Assembly: GCF_902859895.1 (NCBI RefSeq) | Contig: NZ_CADIKM010000006.1 | Coordinates: 186,001 to 250,000, forward strand | DNA length: 64,000 bases | Direction: 5' to 3' | DNA from: Pararobbsia alpina | GTDB taxonomy: Bacteria; Pseudomonadota; Gammaproteobacteria; Burkholderiales; Burkholderiaceae | In this document: positions 49,382 to 58,725 of the stretch, one piece after another | How positions within the stretch are numbered: the stretch's first letter is position 1 | Layout: every line of letters starts with the position of its first letter | Notes under the pieces: generated by a model | What the model was told of the DNA's origin: nothing | What the model saw: only the letters and a program-made list of their open reading frames with translations | The model's database searches: none | Translations under genes and position numbers: made by a program

Positions 49382-51799
49382 TCAGACGTCGAAACGAAAC
49401 AATTCCGGCGCTTCGCTGCTGGCCGTCGTACCGGCAGGCGAACGAAACGGCGCGCGCAGCAGCGGGACGATCTGGTCGGGCAGCAACGGCTTGGAGAACA
49501 GGTAGCCCTGTGCGTAACCACAGCCGCTTGCACGCAGCATCGCAAGCTGGCCGGTGGTCTCGACGCCTTCGGCCACGACGCCGTAGCCGAGCCCTTTGGC
49601 GAGCATGATGACCCCCCGCACGATGCCCGCGCGCGAGGTGCGGGTCTCGAGCTCGCTGACAAAGGACCGGTCGATCTTGAGCCGGTCGATCTCATAGGTA
49701 TCGAGGTATGACAGACTCGAGTATCCCGTGCCGAAATCGTCGATCGCGATCCGGATTCCGTAGCTGCGCAAGGTTTGCAACTGGGCGAGCGTGCGGCTCG
49801 CGTTCTGGACCAGCGAGTTCTCGGTAATCTCGAGTTCGAGCCAGTGCGGCTCGATCTGGTGACGGGCAAGGCATTCGAGCACGGTCGACACGAAGTCGCC
49901 GCTCGCGAATTGCTGGGGCGCGACGTTGACCGACACCGCCACGAGCGGCAGGCTCGCCGCGCGCCACGCCGCGAGCTGGGCAAGCGCCTCGTTGAGCACA
50001 TATTCGCCGAGCCGGCCGATCAGGCCGTGCTGCTCGGCAATCGGGATGAACTCGGACGGCATATACAGATGCCCGTGCGCGTCACGCCAGCGCACCAGTG
50101 CCTCGATCCCGGTCAGCTGATGGGTCGACAGGGAATACTGCGGCTGATAGACCAGATAGAGTTCGCGCTCGGCGAGCGCGCGGCGCAACTGATTCGACAT
50201 GCCGAGCCGCGCCTCGATCTCGCGGCCCAGGGCCGGCTCGAAAAAACGCGTGCAGTTGCGGCCGTCGGCCTTGGCGAGGTACATCGCGGCATCCGCGCAA
50301 CGCAGCAGGTCTGATGCCGAGCGCGCATGGCTCGGACACAGGGCGACGCCGATACTGCCATCCACGTGCAGCTCGCTCGTGCCGCTGAAAACCGGCTCGC
50401 CAATCGCGTCGAGCACGTCTCGGCACAAGGTCTCGATCTGCGCCACGTCGTAGCCGCAGACTGCGATCACGAACTCGTCGCCGCCGTAGCGCGCGATCAG
50501 CACGTCGCGCGGCAACCGCTTGCGCAGGTGCGATGAAACGTCGCGCAGCAGGGCATCGCCCGTCGCGTGGCCGAGCGTGTCGTTGATGAACTTGAAATGA
50601 TCGAGATCGAGGAACAGCACGGCACAGGTGGTGTTCTCCCGCGCGGCTTCCACAAGCATCGCATCGAGCCGCTCGAGCAGTTCGTTGCGATTGGGCAGGT
50701 GCGTCAGTGTATCGATCTTGGCCTGCTGGCGCAGGCGTTCGCGCGAGGCCAGCAGCTCGCTGACGTCGTTGAGCACGCAGACGTAATAGGCCGGCTCGGT
50801 CACGTCGTCGACCACGGACGAGATGCACATCTGCACGCCAACCCGCTCGCCCGACTTGCTCCTGAGATGCACGAGCTTGCGGTACTGGCCGGTCTGGGCC
50901 AGCATGGCGCGCATTTCGGCGACATCCTCGACATCGGCGAGCGCTTCGCCTCTCATCCCGATCAGTTCCTCGCTCGTATAGCCGAGCATCGCCGTCACCG
51001 CGGGATTCGCGTATTCGATGCGCCCCTGCTTGTCGTCGGCCCGGCTGATCAGCACACCGTTCAAACTGTCTTCGAGCGCCTTGCTCAGCAGTCGCAACTG
51101 GTGGTCCGACATCGCGAGCGTGCGCATCGCGTCGAGCTCGGCCTTGCGCGTCGCGACGAAACGCGAGAACAGGAAGATCATCAACACATTGGTCACGATG
51201 ACGGTCGCGAGCAGGATGCCGACCACCCAGTACGACCAGCCGAACACACTCGCCATGGCGCGCGTCACGCGCTGGTTTTCGACGGCGCGCTCGCGGGCAA
51301 TCTCGTTGAGGACGGCATTGAGCCGCACATTGAGCGGCATCAGCCCAGTCGTACCCTCGCTCATGAGCGCCTCACTGCCGCGCAGGCGTTGGAGCGTCGC
51401 GCTGGCTGACTCGAGATATTGCACCGCCAGGTCGTGCAGGCTCAGGCCGTCTTTTGTCACCGCGCGGGCGGGACCGAGTGCTGACAGGACGTCGAGCGAA
51501 TCTCGAGCTGCCTGGTTGCGTTGGGCTTCGAGGCTGCGCTCGCCGATGACCGTGGGCGCTGCAATACCCGAGGACACCACGGCATTGACCTGAAGCAACG
51601 CATCCTGCAGCGAATCGAGCGCCTGCTTGACCGTCGCCGTCTGGACGAGTTCAGCCTGCGAGCTGCGCTCGGACTTGATGCAGAAAAAGGCCACGCTTGC
51701 ATCAAAGGTGGTCGCGAACAGGATCAGGATCAGGACATAAGTCCATCCTGTGTTCGGCGTCCGTGCAGCGCGCCACTGCGAATTAAAAGTTAATCGCAT
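49382..51799 (-). CDS. Membrane GGDEF/EAL protein with PAS domain
   Basis: This predicted c-di-GMP enzyme has 805 aa. It has a transmembrane helix at residues 20-40 (VLILILFATTFDASVAFF), a periplasmic helical domain of about 140 residues, a second helix (WSYWVVGILLATVIVTNVLMIFLF), a PAS domain (EYANPAVTAMLGYTSEELIG), an intact GGDEF (ARYGGDEFVIA) and a full EAL domain (IEALVRW, DDFGTGYSSLSYLDTYEIDRLKID). Both output domains look competent, so direction of activity depends on input. The start MRLTFNSQ is chosen over a GTG 18 nt upstream. It is a monocistronic unit between astA and the FNT channel; the trigger of its sensor is unknown. Confidence 0.9.
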   Translation of the reverse strand: MRLTFNSQWRAARTPNTGWTYVLILILFATTFDASVAFFCIKSERSSQAELVQTATVKQALDSLQDALLQVNAVVSSGIAAPTVIGERSLEAQRNQAARDSLDVLSALGPARAVTKDGLSLHDLAVQYLESASATLQRLRGSEALMSEGTTGLMPLNVRLNAVLNEIARERAVENQRVTRAMASVFGWSYWVVGILLATVIVTNVLMIFLFSRFVATRKAELDAMRTLAMSDHQLRLLSKALEDSLNGVLISRADDKQGRIEYANPAVTAMLGYTSEELIGMRGEALADVEDVAEMRAMLAQTGQYRKLVHLRSKSGERVGVQMCISSVVDDVTEPAYYVCVLNDVSELLASRERLRQQAKIDTLTHLPNRNELLERLDAMLVEAARENTTCAVLFLDLDHFKFINDTLGHATGDALLRDVSSHLRKRLPRDVLIARYGGDEFVIAVCGYDVAQIETLCRDVLDAIGEPVFSGTSELHVDGSIGVALCPSHARSASDLLRCADAAMYLAKADGRNCTRFFEPALGREIEARLGMSNQLRRALAERELYLVYQPQYSLSTHQLTGIEALVRWRDAHGHLYMPSEFIPIAEQHGLIGRLGEYVLNEALAQLAAWRAASLPLVAVSVNVAPQQFASGDFVSTVLECLARHQIEPHWLELEITENSLVQNASRTLAQLQTLRSYGIRIAIDDFGTGYSSLSYLDTYEIDRLKIDRSFVSELETRTSRAGIVRGVIMLAKGLGYGVVAEGVETTGQLAMLRASGCGYAQGYLFSKPLLPDQIVPLLRAPFRSPAGTTASSEAPELFRFDV

Positions 51800-51987
51800 G
51801 CAAGACTCGTCAGGCACTGACTACGTTAATCCGGACAGTGCGGGTAATACCTCAACCCTTATTTACGGCAGATTTGCAGAAAAATGGAGTCGATGAGGCT
51901 CCGTAATTACCCTGACTAATCCGGCAAATACGAGGCGGGCCGCGCAGAAGCCCAGCCGGAAGGCGAAAGGCGGCCCCAAATGCGAAA

Positions 51988-52015
51988 CGCCCGCCTCGTT
52001 TTACCGAGGCGGGCG
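51988..52015. terminator. Bidirectional terminator between the FNT and GGDEF/EAL genes
   Basis: CGCCCGCCTCG (51988-51998) and CGAGGCGGGCG (52005-52015) form a perfect 11-bp stem with a 6-nt loop. On the minus strand TTTCGCATTT follows, 78 nt after the channel gene stop. The rest of the 293-bp gap upstream of the GGDEF/EAL gene shows nothing else I can name. Confidence 0.8.
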
Positions 52016-52092
52016 CTATTCGTTCGAACGTGGGTTTGAACACCCATCAGCCGATCGAGCGTATCAAGCGCGAGCAGCCTTGCTTTACTACG

Positions 52093-52917
52093 TCACTGGG
52101 TGCTGGTCGTGCCGACGGTGCCGGCCGGCACGCGGGTCTTCGACGGATGGCCGATGCCACCGTCCTGGAACCAGTAGCCGAGCGCCATGAACACGGCGCC
52201 GCCGGCCAGATTGCCCAGCGTGACGAACAGCTCATTGTGGATCGCACCGGCGAGCGTGACTTCGGCCGGATGATCGACCATCAGCGCGAGGGCGAACACG
52301 AACATGTTCGCGACACTGTGCTCGAAGCCGCAGGCGACGAATGCGAACACCGGCCAGAAGATCAGGCCGAGCTTGGCACCGTCGTTGTTGGTGCGCGCCG
52401 CCATCCAGATGGCCAGGCAGACCAGCCAGTTGCACAGCAGCCCGCGCGCGAAAAGGGCGGAGCCGGGAGCGGCCATCTTTGCCGCGACGATCTTCATGAA
52501 CACCGGCAAACCGTCGGTCAGCAACACGCCGCCACCCGCCAAATGAAGCAAGGCCGCCAGGATGATCGCCCCGATCAGGTTGCCGATCCAGCAAACCACC
52601 CAGACCAACACCACACCGCCGATGCCGGTCTCCCCACGCAGGGCTGCGAGCGGCATATACATCGCGGTACCGGTGAACAGGTCTGATCCGGCGAAGACGA
52701 CGATGGTCAGCGCGCAGGCAAACACGCCGCCCATCACGAGGTGCACATAGGCCGGATCGACATGCGCGCCGACCGAGATCATGAGAATGTCACCAAAGCC
52801 GATATAAGCGCCGGCCATTGCCGCGCCAATCAGGAATGCAAGTGGCGAGCGGAGAATAGCCGATACCTTGTGCGCGCCGACCTTTGCGAATTTATCGATG
52901 CTTTCTGCGTACATCAT
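52093..52917 (-). CDS. Formate/nitrite transporter (FNT) family channel
   Basis: This predicted inner-membrane pentameric channel (274 aa) has six helices with the family signatures GSDLFTGTAMYM and FEHSVANMFVFALALM, the latter holding the central histidine thought to control anion passage. Starts at 52917 and 52914 are adjacent ATG codons; GGAG lies 2 or 5 nt upstream, so the second may be used. Substrate is formate, nitrite or another small monovalent anion. The neighbour on the other strand is a YdeP-type molybdopterin oxidoreductase (formate-linked reading), and the NorR-Hmp module is about 6 kb away (nitrite-linked reading). Neither is decisive. Confidence 0.9.
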   Translation of the reverse strand: MMYAESIDKFAKVGAHKVSAILRSPLAFLIGAAMAGAYIGFGDILMISVGAHVDPAYVHLVMGGVFACALTIVVFAGSDLFTGTAMYMPLAALRGETGIGGVVLVWVVCWIGNLIGAIILAALLHLAGGGVLLTDGLPVFMKIVAAKMAAPGSALFARGLLCNWLVCLAIWMAARTNNDGAKLGLIFWPVFAFVACGFEHSVANMFVFALALMVDHPAEVTLAGAIHNELFVTLGNLAGGAVFMALGYWFQDGGIGHPSKTRVPAGTVGTTSTQ

Positions 52918-53190
52918 TACTCCATTGAGTGGTCTCCCCTGCTCCACTTAGAACAGGGTGGTTGAATCAGGCGCACAGAATAAAAGAAGAGCATCACATT
53001 TACATCAAAGAATTCGCAACTTCGCCCGTGGAGCGCGTTGGGCTCAAACTGTACCCCTCTCAGCAAGCGCGAACTGTACTTCTTTTTCGACAATGGTCCG
53101 ACTTAAGCTCGCGGCCTCGATCCAATAAAGTGTTCCTGGGCGAAGCTGGCAAGACTTGAAGCAACGCGCTTGGGCACGACAATATATTCA

Positions 53191-55512
53191 ATGGCCAAAT
53201 CGACACACGACGCTCGCATCGAACCGTATACGCATGCGGCAGCCGGCTGGGGCGCACTCAAGCAGGTCGCAATCAATCTCGTACGCGAGCGTGTGCCGGG
53301 CGCCCACTACCGAACCCTGCTCAAGCAGAACCAGCCCGACGGCTTCGATTGCCCCGGCTGTGCGTGGCCCGATCGCGAACACGCATCGACCTTCGAATTC
53401 TGCGAAAACGGCGTCAAGGCCGTCGCGGCCGAAGCGACCAGCAAACGCGCGACACCCGATTTGTTCGCCCGGTACACGGTCGCCGAACTCATGCAGCAGT
53501 CGGACTACGAGCTCGAGTTTCACGGCCGCCTGACCGACCCGCTGGTCTACGATGCGGCCAGCGACAAGTATCTGCCGATCAGCTGGGACGATGCGTTCGC
53601 GCTGATCGCAGATCACCTGAAGCGGCTCGACGACCCGAACGAGGCGGCCTTCTATACGTCGGGCCGGGCCGCCAACGAGGCCGCCTTTCTCTTCCAGTTG
53701 TTCGTACGGCTATACGGCACCAACAACTTTCCCGACTGCTCGAACATGTGTCACGAGCCCACCAGCCGCGGCCTGCCGAACACGGTCGGCATTGGCAAGG
53801 GCACGGTCACGCTCGATGACTTCGAACACTGCGACACGCTGCTGGTCTTTGGCCAGAACCCCGCGACCAATCATCCGCGCATGCTCGGCGAGCTACGCGA
53901 GGTTTCCCGGCGCGGCGCGACGATCGTCTCGATCAATCCGCTGCGCGAGCGCGGACTCGAGCGCTTCACGAGCCCCTCGCATCCGACCGAGATGCTCACG
54001 ATGTCGAGCACGCCGATCGCGACCGTCTTCGTGCGCCCCAAGCTCAGCGGCGATTTCGCCCTGATCAAGGCCATCGCCAAGTACGTGCTCGAGCGCGATG
54101 ACGAAGCCATCTCGAACGGCACAAAACGCGTGCTCGACACCGCCTTCATCGACGAACACACCACCGGCTTCGACGCCTTCGCGGCCGACCTGCGCGCCGA
54201 AGACTGGGCTCTCCTGATCGAAGAATCGGGTGTGCCGCGCGAAGAGATCGTCCGCCTCGCCGAGATCTATTGCAAGGGCGAGCGTGTGATCGTCACATGG
54301 GGAATGGGCCTGACCCAGCACCGCAATTCCGTGGCGACAATCCAGATGTTGTCGAACCTCATGATGATGCGCGGCAATATCGGCCGGCGTGGCGCCGGGC
54401 TGTGCCCGGTGCGCGGCCACTCGAACGTGCAGGGCGACCGCACCATGGGGATCGATGAGAAGCCCTCGAGCGCATTTCTCGACCGCCTCGGCAAGGTATT
54501 CAGGTTCGAGCCGCCGCGCGAACATGGCTATGACACGATCGAGACGATCCAGGCGATGCTCGAGGGCAAGGTCAAGGTGTTCGTCGGCCTCGGCGGCAAT
54601 TTCTCGATCGCCACGCCTGATACCCCGCGTACCTGGGAGGCGCTGCGCGCGTGCGCGCTGACAGTCCAGGTCACGACCAAGCTCAATCGAAGCCATCTGA
54701 TCCACGGCAAGGACGCGCTGATCCTGCCGACGCTCGGCCGTACCGAGATCGACCTGCAGGATGGCGTCGCCCAGGGCGTGACCGTCGAAGACTCGATGAG
54801 CATGGTCCATATCTCCTACGGGATGAACAAGCCCGCCTCGCCGAACCTGCTGTCGGAGACCGCGATCGTCGCGCGCATGGGCGAGGCGACGCTTGGCCAG
54901 GACAAGGTCGACTGGCGCTGGTATGCGCAGGACTACGCACGGATTCGCGATGCGATCGAGGGTGTCATCGATGGTTTCGACGACTTCAATGCGCGTGTCG
55001 CGAAGCCCGGCGGTTTTCACCTCGGCGTCGCTTCGCGCGATCGTGTCTGGAAGACGGCCAGCGGCAAGGCGCAGTTCATTGCGCATGCAGTCGATACCGA
55101 TACGCCCTTGCATCGCGCGCGCCAGAAGCATGGCGAGCAGCTGATGACCCTGATGACGACCCGTTCGCATGACCAGTACAACACGACGATCTATGGGCAG
55201 GACGACCGCTATCGTGGTGTTTATGGCCAACGTCGCGTGGTCTTCATCAATCGAGGCGACCTCGAGATGCTCGGTTTCGCCAACGGCGACTGGGTCGATT
55301 TGAAAAGCGTCTGGGAAGACGGCATCGAGCGCCGGGCCGACGGCTTCATGCTGGTCGAGTACGACATCCCCCGAGGTTCCCTCGGCGCGTACTACCCGGA
55401 GACCAATCCGCTCGTGCCGCTCGAAAGCTTTGCGATCGGCGCGGGGACCCCTGCCTCGAAGTCGATTCCGGTCTTGCTGAGTCGCGCGGCCAGCCCGCTG
55501 CAGGCGCGCTGA
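53191..55512 (+). CDS. FdhF/YdeP-type molybdopterin oxidoreductase
   Basis: This predicted cytoplasmic oxidoreductase (773 aa) binds bis-MGD. Residues 1-60 carry only two cysteines of the usual cluster motif (C54 and C57 in DCPGCAWPD). C187 in SNMCHEPTSRGL lies at a conserved YdeP-family position. GMGLTQHRNSVATIQML, RGNIGRRGAGLCPVRGHSNVQGD and the C-terminal molydopterin dinucleotide domain follow. E. coli YdeP is linked to acid resistance; the reaction is unknown. ATG 53191 is preferred to a TTG at 53170. The ribosome-binding site is poor. The ferredoxin gene follows 22 nt downstream, so it is likely the electron partner. Confidence 0.87.
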   Translation: MAKSTHDARIEPYTHAAAGWGALKQVAINLVRERVPGAHYRTLLKQNQPDGFDCPGCAWPDREHASTFEFCENGVKAVAAEATSKRATPDLFARYTVAELMQQSDYELEFHGRLTDPLVYDAASDKYLPISWDDAFALIADHLKRLDDPNEAAFYTSGRAANEAAFLFQLFVRLYGTNNFPDCSNMCHEPTSRGLPNTVGIGKGTVTLDDFEHCDTLLVFGQNPATNHPRMLGELREVSRRGATIVSINPLRERGLERFTSPSHPTEMLTMSSTPIATVFVRPKLSGDFALIKAIAKYVLERDDEAISNGTKRVLDTAFIDEHTTGFDAFAADLRAEDWALLIEESGVPREEIVRLAEIYCKGERVIVTWGMGLTQHRNSVATIQMLSNLMMMRGNIGRRGAGLCPVRGHSNVQGDRTMGIDEKPSSAFLDRLGKVFRFEPPREHGYDTIETIQAMLEGKVKVFVGLGGNFSIATPDTPRTWEALRACALTVQVTTKLNRSHLIHGKDALILPTLGRTEIDLQDGVAQGVTVEDSMSMVHISYGMNKPASPNLLSETAIVARMGEATLGQDKVDWRWYAQDYARIRDAIEGVIDGFDDFNARVAKPGGFHLGVASRDRVWKTASGKAQFIAHAVDTDTPLHRARQKHGEQLMTLMTTRSHDQYNTTIYGQDDRYRGVYGQRRVVFINRGDLEMLGFANGDWVDLKSVWEDGIERRADGFMLVEYDIPRGSLGAYYPETNPLVPLESFAIGAGTPASKSIPVLLSRAASPLQAR

Positions 55513-55534
55513 AGATTTCATAGAATGGCGGACC

Positions 55535-55876
55535 ATGCCGAGTTCCGCCCCTACCTTCACCGTCGTCATCGAGCCTGCGGGCTGGACGTTCACCGCGCCC
55601 GCCGACGTACCGATCCTGCAGGCCGCCCGCGAGGCCGGCTTCGTGCTGCCGAGCTCGTGCCGCAACGGCACGTGCCGGGCCTGCCTGTGCCCCGTGAAAA
55701 GCGGGCAGACCGCCTACACCATCGAATGGCCCGGCGTGAGCGCCGATGAAAAGACCGAGGGCCTGATCCTGCCCTGCGTCTCGGTTGCCCGGAGTGATCT
55801 CGTCATCGAAGCGCCACGCGCGATCCTGGTCTCGCAACTCGCGCGCCGTTCACCATTCGCCAAGACGCAAGAGTAA
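55535..55876 (+). CDS. [2Fe-2S] ferredoxin, plant type
   Basis: This small electron carrier (113 aa) coordinates one [2Fe-2S] cluster through C42, C47, C50 and C81; the spacing C-x4-C-x2-C-x30-C is the plant/adrenodoxin-like pattern with an extra cysteine at 52. SSCRNGTCRACLC and LPCVSVARSDLVIE are the motifs. It lies 22 nt after the YdeP-type oxidoreductase, on the same strand, so it probably passes electrons to or from it. No reductase domain is attached. It ends 4 nt before the convergent phzF-like gene. Confidence 0.9.
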   Translation: MPSSAPTFTVVIEPAGWTFTAPADVPILQAAREAGFVLPSSCRNGTCRACLCPVKSGQTAYTIEWPGVSADEKTEGLILPCVSVARSDLVIEAPRAILVSQLARRSPFAKTQE

Positions 55877-55880
55877 GGCG

Positions 55881-56714
55881 CTAAAGCGACAAGGTCCCGT
55901 CGATACACGTAAGCGCCGCGCCGCCGACCCAGATGTCGTCGCCGATCTGTTCAATATGGACACGTCCCGCGCGACCCATTGCGGTGCCCTGGCTCGCGAT
56001 ATAACGCGCGGGCGCCCTGCCGTTGCCAATCAGCCATTGAGCGAGGCTCGCGTTCAGGCTGCCCGTGACCGGGTCTTCGAACACGGCTTCGCCTGCGATG
56101 AACGCGCGGACTTCGAAGTCCGCGTCGCCACCCGCATGCCATGGCGCGACGACACCGAGCTTGATCCCGGCCAGGGCCGGATAGTCGGGCTGCAAGGCGA
56201 GGACGTCCGCGCGGTCGGCCAGCATCACGGCAACCCATCCCGGGCCGTTGTCGACCCATTGCGAGGCGACGATCGCTTGCGACGCAATGCCAAGCCCCCG
56301 CGCGATCCGTCCAAGCAGTTCGGGCTCCACCTCGCCCGTGCGGCGCAGCGGCGGTGCGGCAAACGCGAGGCGTTGACCTTCGCGCCGGATGCGAACCAGG
56401 CCGACTCCACATTCCTGCACGATGAGCTCCGCCTGCGGCTTACCACCGGCTTCGAGCCACGCGTGACAGGTGCCGAGCGTCGGGTGTCCCGCGAAGGGAA
56501 GTTCCGTGACCGTCGTGAAGATTCGCACGCGGTAGTCAGCCGCCGGGTTCGTCGGCTTGAGCACGAAGGTCGTTTCGCTCAGATTGGTCCAGCGCGCGAA
56601 CGCGGCCATCTGCGCGTCGCTGAGTTCGTCGGCACCGAGCACGACAGCGAGAGGATTCCCCTTCAGAGGCTCGCTTGCAAATACATCGAGTTGCTTGAAT
56701 GCAATTTGACTCAC
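55881..56714 (-). CDS. PhzF-family isomerase/epimerase-like protein
   Basis: This two-domain protein of the diaminopimelate epimerase fold (277 aa) has the PhzF glutamate E47 in NLSETTFVL, and TELPFAGHPTLGTCHAW and EDPVTGSLNASLAQWL, the paired family motifs. GTG at 56714 behind GAGGAG (9 nt) is chosen as start; the longer in-frame sequence upstream is not conserved. PhzF enzymes isomerise phenazine precursors, but most genomic homologues have unknown roles and no phenazine genes are near. It is convergent with the ferredoxin gene and upstream of nothing obvious. Confidence 0.87.
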   Translation of the reverse strand: MSQIAFKQLDVFASEPLKGNPLAVVLGADELSDAQMAAFARWTNLSETTFVLKPTNPAADYRVRIFTTVTELPFAGHPTLGTCHAWLEAGGKPQAELIVQECGVGLVRIRREGQRLAFAAPPLRRTGEVEPELLGRIARGLGIASQAIVASQWVDNGPGWVAVMLADRADVLALQPDYPALAGIKLGVVAPWHAGGDADFEVRAFIAGEAVFEDPVTGSLNASLAQWLIGNGRAPARYIASQGTAMGRAGRVHIEQIGDDIWVGGAALTCIDGTLSL

Positions 56715-56869
56715 CTGGTGCGACTCCTCATCGTTCACGTTGATCGGTCGATGATCACCCGGGCAACCGCGCACATGCAAGAGACACAAAGGGACGCCTA
56801 GACCGGTACAGGTCTGCTTTCCGGACGAACAGACGCGAACGGACAGATGGAGTGGCGTCGCGCCTTGAA

Positions 56870-57280
56870 TCAACGCGGATCGAGATCGCGCGGCAAGCTC
56901 GAAGGATTGTTGTACATCTGATAGCCGTACCAGAGGCTTTCGGCGATTCGCGGCGCGAGCATGTCGGCGCGATCGCGCATCGCCGCATTGCCAAGCGCGC
57001 GGGTGGTCTGGTGAAACAGGCTCAGCCATCGCTTGAACAGTTCCGGATCGAGCCCGGGCAACTGGGCATGCCGGGGCATCGGCGTGCCGCGATAGCGTGC
57101 CGTCCCGCGCAGCGTCGACGACCAGAAGTCGACCATCTTCGCCAGGTGCTGCTCCCAGTCCTTCACATGGGCGTTGAAGATCGGCGCCAGCAGCGGGTCT
57201 TCATGAACCTTCGCGTAGAACGCGTGGACCAGCTCGCTGACTTCCTCTTCGGTACACAAATCCGGTGTCGAACTCACCAC
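56870..57280 (-). CDS. Group III truncated haemoglobin
   Basis: This haem protein (136 aa) resembles Campylobacter Ctb. The proximal histidine is H71 in PRHAQLPGLDPELFKRW. LVHAFYAKVHEDPLLAPIF carries the B-helix aromatic residues, and KMVDFWSSTLRGTARYRG follows. Such proteins bind O2 or NO and often accompany NO stress responses. The start is one of two GTG codons (57280 or 57277) directly after AGGAAGGAA. It lies 144 nt downstream of hmp on the same strand, so it may be co-transcribed with hmp under NorR. Confidence 0.88.
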   Translation of the reverse strand: MVSSTPDLCTEEEVSELVHAFYAKVHEDPLLAPIFNAHVKDWEQHLAKMVDFWSSTLRGTARYRGTPMPRHAQLPGLDPELFKRWLSLFHQTTRALGNAAMRDRADMLAPRIAESLWYGYQMYNNPSSLPRDLDPR

Positions 57281-57424
57281 TTCCTTCCTCGCACTGCTTC
57301 AACCTTGTTAATGTGCACGCCGATGCGCGCCGGCGCATACCGGCGCGGTCCACGGCCCCCGAGTCGCCCCAGGGACCGCGACAAGCGGGACCCGAAGGTG
57401 CCATCGCGTCCCACTATCCTAACC

Positions 57425-58606
57425 TTAGTCGAGCGCCGTCGCCGGGCCGAAGAACTCATACCGGCTTTGCTTGCCCGGCACGCCCAGTTCGAGCAGATGA
57501 CACTTGACCGCCTTCATGAACGGCAGCGGCCCGAGGAAATAGACGTCGATGTCGCGCGAGGCCGGCAGCCAGCGGGCGAGCAGATCGCGGTCGAGCATGC
57601 CGATCGCATCGGCAGCCGGGTCGCTGTCGCGCTGCTCGGCGTAGCAATAGAAACGCTTGAGTTGCGGATGCCGCGCGACGAGACCGTCAATCCAGTCGCG
57701 GAAGGCATGGACACCGCCGTGCCGGGCCGCATGGATGAAGTGCACCGGGCGATTTGCCTTCAACGCGGTTTCAAGCATCGCGAGGGTCGGCGTGATGCCG
57801 ACACCGCCGCTGATCAACACGAGCGGCCGTTCGCTCAACTCGAGCGTGAAATCCCCCGCCGGCGGAAACAGCTCGAGCATGCCACCTTCGGCAATCGAGT
57901 CGTGCAGATACTTCGAGACCGTCCCGTTGGGCTCGCGCTTCACACTGATGCGGTATTCATGCGATGAGGCCGCCGCTGACAGCGAATAGTTGCGGCGCAT
58001 TTCGCGACCGTCGATCACGACGCGCAGGCCGATGTACTGGCCCGGATGGAATTCGAGCAGCGCCTTGCCGTCTTCCGGCCGCAGATAGAACGAGGTGATC
58101 TCCTCGCTCTCGCGAACTTTGCGTGCGACCGTGAACCGACGCGCACCGCGCCAGCCGCCGGGCGCGTTCGCCTTTTCGTCGTAGATGTTCGCCTCGGCAG
58201 CGATCAGGATATCGGCGAGCTGCCCGTAGGCGGCGGCCCACGCTTCGATGACCGCATCGGTCGCGATCTCCGTGCCGAGTACTTCGCGAATCGAGCGCAG
58301 CAGGCAGCCGCCGACGAGCGGATAGTGCTCGGGCAGGATCTGCAGCGACACATGCTTGTTGACGATTTGCGAGACGAGGCCGCCAAGCTGCTCGAGCTCG
58401 TCGATATGACGTGCATACATCAGCACGCCGTTGGCCAGCGCGCGCTGTTGCGCACCGCTCGCCTGATTGGTCTGGTTGAACAGCGGCTGGACTTCCGGAT
58501 GCTCGCTGAGCAGCATTTTGTAGAAGTGGGTCGTGAGCGCCTCACCCCCGCTTTCGAGCAGGGGAACGGTGGCTTTGACGATAGTGCGGTGTTCGGCGGA
58601 CAGCAT
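57425..58606 (-). CDS. hmp: Flavohaemoglobin nitric oxide dioxygenase
   Basis: This cytoplasmic enzyme (393 aa) converts NO and O2 to nitrate with NAD(P)H. The globin domain (residues 1-135) has Y29, Q53 and proximal H85, the same positions as E. coli Hmp. The FAD domain has RRNYSLSAAASSHEYRISVK, and the NAD domain LISGGVGITPTLAML and FLGPLPFMKAVKCHLLELG. The start MLSAEHRTIV is chosen; the longer N-terminus lies in the promoter region. It is divergent from norR with three NorR sites between, so NO-dependent, sigma-54-dependent induction is expected. Confidence 0.96.
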   Translation of the reverse strand: MLSAEHRTIVKATVPLLESGGEALTTHFYKMLLSEHPEVQPLFNQTNQASGAQQRALANGVLMYARHIDELEQLGGLVSQIVNKHVSLQILPEHYPLVGGCLLRSIREVLGTEIATDAVIEAWAAAYGQLADILIAAEANIYDEKANAPGGWRGARRFTVARKVRESEEITSFYLRPEDGKALLEFHPGQYIGLRVVIDGREMRRNYSLSAAASSHEYRISVKREPNGTVSKYLHDSIAEGGMLELFPPAGDFTLELSERPLVLISGGVGITPTLAMLETALKANRPVHFIHAARHGGVHAFRDWIDGLVARHPQLKRFYCYAEQRDSDPAADAIGMLDRDLLARWLPASRDIDVYFLGPLPFMKAVKCHLLELGVPGKQSRYEFFGPATALD

Positions 58607-58670
58607 AGTGGGCTTCACTCTCAAAAAAGGCAGCGCCTGGAACTGCATGACCACAGGCCCTCCCTCTCAT

Positions 58671-58685
58671 ACACTTTCCATGCCT
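58671..58685 (-). promoter_or_regulatory. Possible sigma-54 promoter of hmp
   Basis: On the minus strand AGGCATGGAAAGTGT (58685-58671) has GG at -24 and GT rather than GC at -12, 10 nt apart, about 65 nt upstream of hmp. The -12 mismatch makes it weak. An IHF-like AATCAATTAGATA follows upstream, near 58702-58714. Confidence 0.35.
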
Positions 58686-58725
58686 GATTTTATTATTTAA
58701 TAATCAATTAGATAAGGTATAGTGG

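Noticed and set aside
53893-55671. 592-codon minus-strand frame opposite the YdeP-type gene
   Set aside because: No motif; antisense shadow of the conserved molybdoenzyme.
58671-58685. Calling a firm sigma-54 promoter for hmp
   Set aside because: The -12 element has GT instead of the nearly invariant GC; kept only as a low-confidence candidate.
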